This document shows, in pieces, positions 1 to 5,663 of a stretch of 11,406 nt of DNA. Source of the DNA: Acidobacteriota bacterium (GTDB lineage Bacteria > Actinomycetota > Acidimicrobiia > Acidimicrobiales > SHLQ01); assembly GCA_022562835.1 (NCBI GenBank), contig JADFOM010000054.1, positions 1 through 11,406 of the forward strand, in the 5' to 3' direction. The position numbers and the translations under genes were made by a program. The notes below the pieces were generated by a model. The model made no database searches, had not been told where the DNA came from, and saw nothing but the letters and a program-made list of their open reading frames with translations. How positions within the stretch are numbered: the first letter of the stretch is position 1; the number at the start of each line of letters is the position of its first letter.

Positions 1-1
1 C

Positions 2-568
2 CAGGCCGGAGTTGCTACGAGGGTCGTGTTGACCTGGCGCTACACCAACGCCGTGCGTCGCTTTCTGGAGTCAGCGACTCGCAGCGACCCGATCGGCGGA
101 ACCGGAACATTCCTGTCCGGAGGGATGATCGAGGGACCGTTTCGCACACCGTGGCGACTCGATCGTGGGCCGTTGCTCGACCTTGGCCCGCATGTGATCG
201 ACCTGCTCGGGGCCGCGCTCGGGCCCATCGTGTCGGTGCGTGCAGCGGGCGAGCTGGCGCGCTGGGTCGGCTTACTGTTGGAACACGAGTCCGGTGTCGT
301 TAGCCAGGCCACGATGTCGGGTCACGCTGGTACCGACGTCATGGTCAGCGGTGTGTCGCTCTACTCGCCCGATGACGGCGCCGTCGAGGTCGATTGTGCG
401 GCTGCGCTCGACGCTGACACATTCGGAACCATCGCATCGGAGTTCGCTGCAGCCGTCCGCGGCGATGTCGAAGCAGCGGCACCGTCGGCGTCGTTGGACG
501 TCGGTCGGGGACTGTATCTCCAGCGGATCATTCACGACGCCGAATCCCAGCTGCTGAGCGCGTCGTGA
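2..568 (+). CDS. Gfo/Idh/MocA-family oxidoreductase, C-terminal part (5' end outside window)
   Basis: The frame is open to the left edge, so the gene starts outside the window and only about 188 C-terminal residues are visible. They resemble the C-terminal substrate-binding alpha/beta domain of NAD(P)-dependent Gfo/Idh/MocA dehydrogenases, which oxidise or reduce sugars, inositols and related polyols. The segment around 157-230 reads W-R-L-D-R-G-P-L-L-D-L-G-P-H-V-I-D-L, matching the family pattern GG-x-L-x-D-x-G-x-H-x-x-D. Its Asp (179-181) and His (191-193) are the usual catalytic-region residues. The Rossmann domain with GxGxxG is not in the window, so cofactor use cannot be judged. The stop overlaps the start of the GMC gene (GTGA), which implies one operon and coupled translation. 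A GTG at 26 is in frame but lies inside the domain and is not a plausible start. Substrate unknown. Confidence 0.75.
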   Translation, partial: QAGVATRVVLTWRYTNAVRRFLESATRSDPIGGTGTFLSGGMIEGPFRTPWRLDRGPLLDLGPHVIDLLGAALGPIVSVRAAGELARWVGLLLEHESGVVSQATMSGHAGTDVMVSGVSLYSPDDGAVEVDCAAALDADTFGTIASEFAAAVRGDVEAAAPSASLDVGRGLYLQRIIHDAESQLLSAS

Positions 569-2643
569 TCGATCCTCTCGCGCTTGCGGCTCTAGACCGG
601 ATTGTCCCCGCCGATGCCGATCCAGGCGTCGCCGACGAGAGGCTGCGCGAGGCGCTCGAGTCACGAGCCGAAACGGTCCACATCGGGTTCTGGGAACGTT
701 CGATCACCCCAGGCATCGTGCATCTCGACGCCGAAGCCAGGAATCGGCATCAGAAGGGTTTCCTCGAACTCGACGCGGCCGACAAAGACTTGCTGCTCGC
801 TGCGATTTCGAATGGCGACGTCGACACCCAGTGGACCGAGGTAGATCCGACTCGGTTCTTCGGCGCTTTGGTCAAGGTCGCCAACGAGGTGTTCTATGGC
901 ACAGAGGACTCGCCGGCTTGGGAGATGGTCGGCTATGACGCCGGACCGAGTCGAACCGCCGGTATCCCAATCACTCATACCACTTTGAGAACTACCGCGT
1001 TCGAGTCGATTCGCTCGACTTACGACGTGGTCATAGTTGGAGCGGGTGCAGGCGGTGGCACGGCGGCGGGGGTGTTGGCCGAGGCCGGGCTGAGTGTGTT
1101 GTTGGTCGACCGTGGCGAGGTCCTCGACTATGACGACATCGGTCGCGATCATCTCGCGAATCATCGGTTCTCCGAGTACGGACACAACACCGGTCCCGAT
1201 GCCGAGGGCAACCCCCGTGTCTACGCAAGCGAGGCGGGCGATGTCACGGTGGAGCGCCCGTGGAAGTACGAATGGTCGAACAACGCCATGACCGTGGGCG
1301 GCGGCACACGCGTCTATCAGGGCATGGCGTGGCGCTACCTTCCCGAGGACTTCAATCTTGCTTCCAGCTTCGGCGTGCCCAAAGGAAGTTCGCTCTCTGA
1401 CTGGCCGCTCAGCTACGACGAGATCGAACCGTTCTATACCAGAGCTGAGTGGGAGCTTGGCGTGTGCGGTGATGGCAACGCGCACGCCAACCAGGGCGGT
1501 CGCAGCAGGCCATACCCCATGGATCCATTCCCGCTCGACCCAGAGGCCGAGCGGCTCCTCGAAGGCGCTCGAAAGCTAGATATCAGCACCGGGCCCGTGC
1601 CTTTGTTGATCAATTCAAAACCGTACGGAGACCGAGCTGCTTGTGTCGGTTGTGGTCAATGTGTCGGGTTCGCGTGCCCGTCCAACGCCAAGAATGGCTC
1701 GTGGAACACATTTGTCGTGCGGGCGTTGGCGACGCAGCGTTGTGACCTGGTCAGCGGGGTGAGAGCGACCGAGATAACAACCGCAAAGAGCGGTGCGGTC
1801 GATGGAGTTGTACTCGTCGATTGGCAGAGCGGCGCGACCCGCTCTGTCGAAGCCGGTCACGTTGTGGTCTCGGCCGGCGCGATCGAGACGCCGCGGTTGT
1901 TGTTGAGTTCGCGCAGCGACACCCATCCCGACGGTCTCGGCAATACCCACGACCAGGTGGGACGCAACCTTCAGGGCCATCACTACATCGGAGCCTTCGG
2001 AATCTTCGACGAACCGGTCATCGACATGTTTGGACCCGGTGTCACGATTGGAACGTGTGACTTCAACCACGATCTCGAAGCTGGGCTGATCGGCGGGTGT
2101 ATCCACAACGAGGTCATCAAGCTACCGATCCTGCATTGGGCGTGGGCGTTGCCATGGGATCTGCCCCGCTGGGGAGTCGCGGGTAAGTCGGCGATGCGCG
2201 ACCTCTACCTTCGCACAGCCCATCTTTACGGTCCGGTTCAAGAAATTCCGATGCCGGAGTGCCGTGTCACCCTCGCGGACGGCGTCCTGGACAAACACGG
2301 TGCGGCCGCCGCTCGTTGGGGCGGTGTTTACCATCCCGACACGGTCCGCGCCGCGGCGGCGCAGACCGCAAGGGCCGAGCAATGGCTCGAGGCGAGCGGC
2401 GCTACCAATGTGTGGAGTAATCCACCCCCAGGGCCGTTCGGCGCAGGACAACATCAAGCTGGAACATGCCGCATGGGCGACGATCCGGCCACGTCGGTGA
2501 CAGATCGTTGGGGTCGGGTTCACGGCCACGACAACCTCTGGGTGATGGACGCGTCGTTGCACGTGACCAACGGTGGTTTCAATCCGGTGTTGACGATCTT
2601 CGCGTTGGCGTTGCGCAACGCCGAGCACCTCGCTGCGCGCTGA
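565..2643 (+). CDS. GMC-family FAD oxidoreductase with N-terminal gluconate-dehydrogenase-subunit-3/FAO-like domain
   Basis: This 692-residue flavoprotein probably oxidises an alcohol group on a sugar, polyol, sterol or long-chain alcohol. Residues 1-145 form a separate N-terminal domain beginning L-A-A-L-D-R-I-V-P-A-D, similar to gluconate 2-dehydrogenase subunit 3 and to the N-terminal region of long-chain fatty alcohol oxidases. The FAD-binding Rossmann motif follows at 153-165 (Y-D-V-V-I-V-G-A-G-A-G-G-G). A Cys cluster C360-x2-C363-x2-C366-x4-C371 lies mid-protein. The GMC C-terminal motif has H630 (H-Q-A-G-T-C-R-M-G) and N673 (G-G-F-N-P-V-L-T), the expected catalytic His/Asn pair. No signal peptide is visible, so it is likely cytoplasmic. 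The GTG start at 565 overlaps the upstream stop, and no better start exists before the N-terminal motif. Length is close to yeast fatty alcohol oxidases (about 700 residues, from memory). The GMC assignment is secure; the substrate is not known. Confidence 0.9.
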   Translation: MIDPLALAALDRIVPADADPGVADERLREALESRAETVHIGFWERSITPGIVHLDAEARNRHQKGFLELDAADKDLLLAAISNGDVDTQWTEVDPTRFFGALVKVANEVFYGTEDSPAWEMVGYDAGPSRTAGIPITHTTLRTTAFESIRSTYDVVIVGAGAGGGTAAGVLAEAGLSVLLVDRGEVLDYDDIGRDHLANHRFSEYGHNTGPDAEGNPRVYASEAGDVTVERPWKYEWSNNAMTVGGGTRVYQGMAWRYLPEDFNLASSFGVPKGSSLSDWPLSYDEIEPFYTRAEWELGVCGDGNAHANQGGRSRPYPMDPFPLDPEAERLLEGARKLDISTGPVPLLINSKPYGDRAACVGCGQCVGFACPSNAKNGSWNTFVVRALATQRCDLVSGVRATEITTAKSGAVDGVVLVDWQSGATRSVEAGHVVVSAGAIETPRLLLSSRSDTHPDGLGNTHDQVGRNLQGHHYIGAFGIFDEPVIDMFGPGVTIGTCDFNHDLEAGLIGGCIHNEVIKLPILHWAWALPWDLPRWGVAGKSAMRDLYLRTAHLYGPVQEIPMPECRVTLADGVLDKHGAAAARWGGVYHPDTVRAAAAQTARAEQWLEASGATNVWSNPPPGPFGAGQHQAGTCRMGDDPATSVTDRWGRVHGHDNLWVMDASLHVTNGGFNPVLTIFALALRNAEHLAAR

Positions 2644-2652
2644 GTTGAGGTT

Positions 2653-3123
2653 TTAGTTGGCTCTTTTGGACCGATCGTCGAGCAGGAAGCGCGGCCCCTC
2701 GCCGCGCTCCGCCGCTTCGTCGTCGGGGTTGTAGAGGGCGCAGGTCTTGAGTGACAGGCATCCGCACCCGATGCATTCGGTGAGTTGGTTTCGGAGTCGG
2801 GTGAGGTAGGCGATCTCCTCGTCGAGGCGCGGACGCCAGGCGGTGGAGAGCTTCGCCCAATCGCGCCGTGTCGGCGTTCGCGAATCGGGGAGCTGCTCGA
2901 GAGCGGCACGAATTTCGCCAAGCTCCAGCCCGACCCGCTGCGCTGCCCCGATGAACGCGAGCCTGCGCAAGACGTCACGTTCGAAGCGACGTTGCCCTCC
3001 AGAACTGCGCGAGGCGTGGATCAGTCCCTGCTGTTCGTAGTAGCGCAGCGCTGAGGCGGCATTACCGGATCGTTCGGCCGCCTCACCGATCGTCATGCTG
3101 TCGGTGCCGTCGATGGTGTCCAA
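2653..3123 (-). CDS. soxR: SoxR-type redox-sensing MerR-family regulator
   Basis: This is a 156-residue transcription factor of the MerR family, SoxR subgroup; E. coli SoxR is of nearly equal length (154). The N-terminal winged helix-turn-helix covers about residues 10-75, starting M-T-I-G-E-A-A-E-R-S-G and containing R-Y-Y-E-Q-Q-G-L-I and G-G-Q-R-R-F. A dimerisation helix follows. The C-terminal cluster C117-x2-C120-x-C122-x5-C128 (C-I-G-C-G-C-L-S) has the exact Cys spacing of the SoxR [2Fe-2S] sensor, which is oxidised by redox-cycling compounds or superoxide. I chose TTG at 3123: AGGAGG lies five bases before it, whereas the in-frame ATG at 3141 has that Shine-Dalgarno sequence downstream and abuts the likely -10 box. 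A SoxR-like operator at 3147-3166 suggests autoregulation. No soxS is seen, as is usual outside enterobacteria. The gene is convergent with the GMC gene, with a 9-bp gap. Family confidence is high; the start is less certain. Confidence 0.92.
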   Translation of the reverse strand: MDTIDGTDSMTIGEAAERSGNAASALRYYEQQGLIHASRSSGGQRRFERDVLRRLAFIGAAQRVGLELGEIRAALEQLPDSRTPTRRDWAKLSTAWRPRLDEEIAYLTRLRNQLTECIGCGCLSLKTCALYNPDDEAAERGEGPRFLLDDRSKRAN

Positions 3124-3128
3124 GGGTT

Positions 3129-3134
3129 CCTCCT
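3129..3134 (-). promoter_or_regulatory. Shine-Dalgarno AGGAGG that decides the soxR start
   Basis: Minus-strand AGGAGG is followed by AACCC and then TTG at 3123-3121. Spacing (5 nt) and sequence are optimal for initiation at the TTG. The same hexamer would be codons 3-5 of a protein started at ATG 3141, which argues against that upstream start. Confidence 0.75.
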
Positions 3135-3141
3135 GAGACAT

Positions 3142-3147
3142 ATTTTA
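3142..3147 (-). promoter_or_regulatory. Probable -10 box (TAAAAT) of soxR
   Basis: Minus-strand TAAAAT matches the TATAAT consensus at 5 of 6 positions. It lies directly downstream of the SoxR-like palindrome, the expected geometry for MerR-family promoters, where the operator fills the -35/-10 spacer. Transcription would begin about 7 nt later, inside or after the ATG at 3141, consistent with the TTG start. The corresponding -35 is poor (TGGCAA with a 20-bp spacer, or GGCAAG with 19 bp). Confidence 0.5.
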
Positions 3148-3166
3148 CTTAAAGTCAACTTCAAGT
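3147..3166. promoter_or_regulatory. SoxR-box-like palindromic operator
   Basis: The plus strand reads ACTTAAAGTCAACTTCAAGT, an imperfect 20-bp palindrome of the form ACTT-A/G-AAGT-N2-ACTT-N-AAGT (8 of 10 positions pair across the dyad). The inner 18 bp match the E. coli soxS SoxR box, recalled as CCTCAAGTTAACTTGAGG, at 13 of 18 positions in either orientation. It sits between soxR and the divergent antiporter gene, against the soxR -10 box and about 60 bp before the antiporter start. Autoregulation is the simplest reading; control of the antiporter is possible but the geometry is less suitable. Confidence 0.75.
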
Positions 3167-3214
3167 CTTGCCACCCCAGCATGGAACACCAAACGTGTAT
3201 TGTCCGACGGGCTC

Positions 3215-3220
3215 TAGGGT
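3215..3220 (+). promoter_or_regulatory. Candidate leaderless -10 box (TAGGGT) of the antiporter gene
   Basis: TAGGGT fits the actinobacterial TANNNT -10 pattern and ends six bases before the GTG at 3227, the distance expected when the transcription start coincides with the start codon. No Shine-Dalgarno sequence is visible upstream of the GTG, which fits a leaderless mRNA. No convincing -35 is seen. Confidence 0.45.
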
Positions 3221-3226
3221 GCTGCC

Positions 3227-4288
3227 GTGGCCGTATCGCTAGTTCTGATCATTGTTGGCCTGGTGTTGTTGACCTACAGCGCTGACCACTTCGTGGTCGG
3301 TGCTGGACGTGTGGCGCTTCGGATGCAGATCTCCGCCGTAGTCGTCGGCGCGGTGGTCGTCGGATTCGGCACTAGCGCCCCGGAATTCTTGGTGTCGACG
3401 TCGGCCGCGGCCCGCGGTGATTTCAACCTCGGGGCTGGCAACGTCATTGGTTCGGTCATTGCGAACCTGACCCTCGTGCTCGGCGTCGTCGGCCTGATGG
3501 GCTCGGTCGTGGTGTCGAAGGTCACCCTTCGACGCGAGGCTCCACTGTCGGTCGCGGCTGTCGTCTCATTCGCCTACGTCATCCAGGGCGCGATGACCCC
3601 CATCGAGGGCATGGTCTTGCTCATCGCACTCGTCGGGTCACTCATCTACTTAGTGCGGGCCGGACGAGCCGACGGGGAGGCTGGTAAGGAAGAAATCGAC
3701 CGGGTACTCGAGGACCTCGACCTCGACCACTGGAAACAGATCGACATGCGGATCGAAGGCTTCCGTACGATCGCTGGTCTGATCGGCACCATTATCGGCT
3801 CGCAGATCCTCGTCGAAGGTGCACTCGACCTGGCCGATCGAGCGGGTGTCTCCAGCGGGTTTGTCGGAGTGAGCCTCGTGGCGCTCGGCACCTCGTTGCC
3901 GGAACTAGTCACGTCGGTCGCGGCGGCGAGGAGAGGTTCGAGCGACTTGGTGATTGGCAATCTGCTCGGCTCGAACATGTTTAACGGCTTCGGAATCGGC
4001 GCCGCGATGGCCTTGTTCGGACCAGGTAAGGTCACAGATACATCGCTGACCGGACTCGGCGCAGCGATCATGGTGGGCGTGGTGCTGCTCAGCGTGACAT
4101 TTATGGCGACCAGTCGTGTCATCGAACGCTGGGAAGCGGTCGTGTTGATCGTGGTCTATCTGGTCACGATCCCGCTGCTCGGTATCGACAGCAGCGACGA
4201 CGGGGATAACGACGCCGATCAAGCGACGGGTCCGACCGTCGAGGTCAGGGGGTCCGAACCGATCGAACCGACGCCGCTGTTGCTTTAG
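3227..4288 (+). CDS. Calcium/sodium antiporter family membrane protein (CaCA superfamily, YrbG-like)
   Basis: This 353-residue inner-membrane protein probably exchanges Ca2+ (or another cation) against Na+ or H+. It has the duplicated architecture of the CaCA/NCX family. The first alpha repeat contains G48-T-S-A-P-E53 followed by G-N-V-I-G-S-V-I-A-N-L; the second contains G221-T-S-L-P-E226 followed by G-N-L-L-G-S-N-M-F-N. The Glu of each GTSxPE motif and the Asn/Ser residues of the GN-x-x-GS helix form the ion site in known structures, and all are kept. About ten hydrophobic segments are visible. A polar loop rich in Asp/Glu/Lys at about residues 145-175 separates the halves. The acidic C-terminal tail (from about residue 322, S-S-D-D-G-D-N-D-A-D) is beyond the membrane core and could be cytosolic or bind cations. 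GTG 3227 is directly followed by the first hydrophobic helix. Divergent from soxR. Family assignment is strong; ion specificity is inferred. Confidence 0.92.
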   Translation: MAVSLVLIIVGLVLLTYSADHFVVGAGRVALRMQISAVVVGAVVVGFGTSAPEFLVSTSAAARGDFNLGAGNVIGSVIANLTLVLGVVGLMGSVVVSKVTLRREAPLSVAAVVSFAYVIQGAMTPIEGMVLLIALVGSLIYLVRAGRADGEAGKEEIDRVLEDLDLDHWKQIDMRIEGFRTIAGLIGTIIGSQILVEGALDLADRAGVSSGFVGVSLVALGTSLPELVTSVAAARRGSSDLVIGNLLGSNMFNGFGIGAAMALFGPGKVTDTSLTGLGAAIMVGVVLLSVTFMATSRVIERWEAVVLIVVYLVTIPLLGIDSSDDGDNDADQATGPTVEVRGSEPIEPTPLLL

Positions 4289-4291
4289 GGT
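4286..4291 (+). promoter_or_regulatory. Candidate leaderless -10 box (TAGGGT) before the leader ORF/ADH gene
   Basis: TAGGGT ends six bases before ATG 4298 and contains the stop codon of the antiporter gene. The same hexamer and spacing occur before the antiporter GTG. TCGAAC at 4263-4268 is a weak -35 candidate with a 17-bp spacer (3 of 6 matches). The G-rich AGGGTGA could instead act as a Shine-Dalgarno sequence for ATG 4298 in a read-through mRNA. Confidence 0.4.
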
Positions 4292-4297
4292 GACTCC

Positions 4298-4336
4298 ATG
4301 AGTTTCGTGTCGTCCCTAACAAGGCCCAGGCATTGA
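4298..4336 (+). CDS. Possible 12-codon leader ORF overlapping the ADH start
   Basis: ATG 4298 opens a 12-codon frame (M-S-F-V-S-S-L-T-R-P-R-H) ending in a TGA that overlaps the TTG start of the alcohol dehydrogenase (TTGA, 4333-4336). The ATG has both a TANNNT box six bases upstream and an AGGGTGA sequence that could serve as ribosome binding site, while the TTG has only a weak AGG (4328-4330). Ribosomes finishing the leader could restart on the TTG. The peptide has no obvious attenuator composition such as runs of one amino acid. This could be chance; evidence is positional only. Confidence 0.35.
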   Translation: MSFVSSLTRPRH

Positions 4337-5559
4337 AGGCGCTCGTGTTCGGGGTGAAGTCCGACCCACCTAGTGCCGTCGATGGTGCCAACCGGCTACA
4401 ACAGAACCTGGCGAACACTCCAATGGCTTTACAAGAGCTGGAACGGCCCACACTTCGCGGCGATGACTGGCTCGTGCTCCAGACCCGGCTTTGCGGCATA
4501 TGCGGTTCCGACTCCAAGCAGGTCCTCATGGACTTCGAAGGTGGCGCCGACAACATCATGACCGCTTTGATCTCGTTTCCGCAGGTCCTAGGTCACGAGG
4601 TGTTTGCACACGTGGTGCAGGTTGGCCCCGCCATCGACGACATTTCGGTTGGCGACCGCGTGGTCCTCAACCCGTGGCTGGCCTGCGCGGCGCGCGGCAT
4701 CGATCCGCCGTGCGCTGCATGTGTGCTCGGTGACTACACACTGTGTCACCACTTCACCGATGGCTCTCTCGCACCGGGCATCCACACAGGGAACTCATCG
4801 GACAGTCCGGGCGGATTCGGCGAGTTCCTCCCCGCGCATCGTTCGATGGTCTTCAAGGTCGACGATGACATCAGCGACGAGGCTGCGGTGCTCGCTGATC
4901 CGTTCGCGGTTGCGCTTCATGCCGTGACCCGAAACCCACCGCCGGACGGCGGCCGCGCTCTGGTGTACGGCGCCGGCGCGCTCGGCACATCAACCCTGGC
5001 GATACTTGCGGCGCTCCATCCACACGTGGAGGTCATGGCGGTTGCGCGCTGGCAGACCCAGCGGGATCTTGCCGCCAAATTTGGAGCGGCTCTCACATCG
5101 AGCACGGAGCCGTCGGTCATCATCGATGAGGCAGCGGCTTGGTCAGGAGGCGTCCTACGGGAACCTTTCGAGGGGCTGCCATTTACTCATCCCGGGGGCA
5201 TCGACGTCGCCTACGACACCATTGGGTCTCCCGAATCGATCGAGGTCTCCATTCGCTTGCTGGCTGGACGAGCAACGCTCGTCGAGATGGGCGTCTCGTC
5301 ACCTGGCCGTTTTGAGTGGACCCCCTGGTATTTCAAGGAGCTCCGGCTGGTCGGCTCCAACGCGTTCGGTGTTGAAATGGTTGAGGGAACGCGCAAACAC
5401 GCCATAGAGCACTATCTCGACCTGGTCCGCAGCGGTCGCGTCGATATCACGCCGATGTTGACCCATCGTTTCGACCTCGACGACTGGCGCGACGCCTTCG
5501 ACGCGCTCTGCCGCCAGGACGATACGGGGGCGATCAAGGTCGTGTTCGACTACCGCTGA
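4333..5559 (+). CDS. Zinc-dependent MDR-family alcohol dehydrogenase
   Basis: This 408-residue cytosolic medium-chain dehydrogenase/reductase interconverts an alcohol and an aldehyde or ketone with NAD(P). The N-terminal GroES-like domain has catalytic zinc motifs C54-G-I-C-G-S-D60 and G87-H-E89. A structural-zinc-like set C118, C127, C130 and C138 follows, with the first Cys displaced from the usual C-x2-C-x2-C-x7-C spacing. The Rossmann domain starts with A-L-V-Y-G213-A-G-A-L-G218. Residues 240-280 contain an insert between strands, making it longer than standard ADHs (about 350). The TTG start gives M-K-A-L-V-F, a common beginning in this family; upstream in frame there is no ATG, GTG or TTG before the stop at 4291. 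It follows the antiporter gene by 44 bp and precedes the acyl-CoA dehydrogenases by 104 bp. Substrate unknown; threonine- or sorbitol-dehydrogenase-like annotation would be overreach. Confidence 0.9.
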   Translation: MKALVFGVKSDPPSAVDGANRLQQNLANTPMALQELERPTLRGDDWLVLQTRLCGICGSDSKQVLMDFEGGADNIMTALISFPQVLGHEVFAHVVQVGPAIDDISVGDRVVLNPWLACAARGIDPPCAACVLGDYTLCHHFTDGSLAPGIHTGNSSDSPGGFGEFLPAHRSMVFKVDDDISDEAAVLADPFAVALHAVTRNPPPDGGRALVYGAGALGTSTLAILAALHPHVEVMAVARWQTQRDLAAKFGAALTSSTEPSVIIDEAAAWSGGVLREPFEGLPFTHPGGIDVAYDTIGSPESIEVSIRLLAGRATLVEMGVSSPGRFEWTPWYFKELRLVGSNAFGVEMVEGTRKHAIEHYLDLVRSGRVDITPMLTHRFDLDDWRDAFDALCRQDDTGAIKVVFDYR

Positions 5560-5593
5560 GGATTGTGTCGGCCGCCTGCCCGCGCAGCACCTT

Positions 5594-5638
5594 GGGCTGG
5601 AATTTTGCGAGAGTGACATGAGTGTTAAATTTCAGCCC
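5594..5638. repeat. 12-bp inverted repeat upstream of the acyl-CoA dehydrogenase operon
   Basis: Left arm GGGCTGGAATTT (5594-5605) and right arm AAATTTCAGCCC (5627-5638) pair with a single mismatch around a 21-nt loop. It lies in the 104-bp gap between the ADH stop and the ATG at 5664, ending 25 bp before that start. It could be a bipartite operator for a regulator of the ACAD pair or an RNA hairpin after the ADH gene. No long T-run follows, so an intrinsic terminator is less likely. Confidence 0.55.
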
Positions 5639-5663
5639 GAACCGACTCGGGAGCGCACGCTGT

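Noticed and set aside
661..1485. 274-codon minus-strand frame opposite the GMC gene
   Set aside because: It lies opposite the GMC N-terminal domain and FAD motif and has no recognisable domain or start signal.
3124..3141. ATG at 3141 as the soxR start
   Set aside because: It abuts the likely -10 box, has no Shine-Dalgarno sequence upstream, and places AGGAGG inside the coding sequence. TTG 3123 fits better.
5622..5663. GTG 5622 as the start of the first acyl-CoA dehydrogenase
   Set aside because: It would add 14 residues unlike the family N-terminus and start inside the loop of the inverted repeat; ATG 5664 begins the conserved region.
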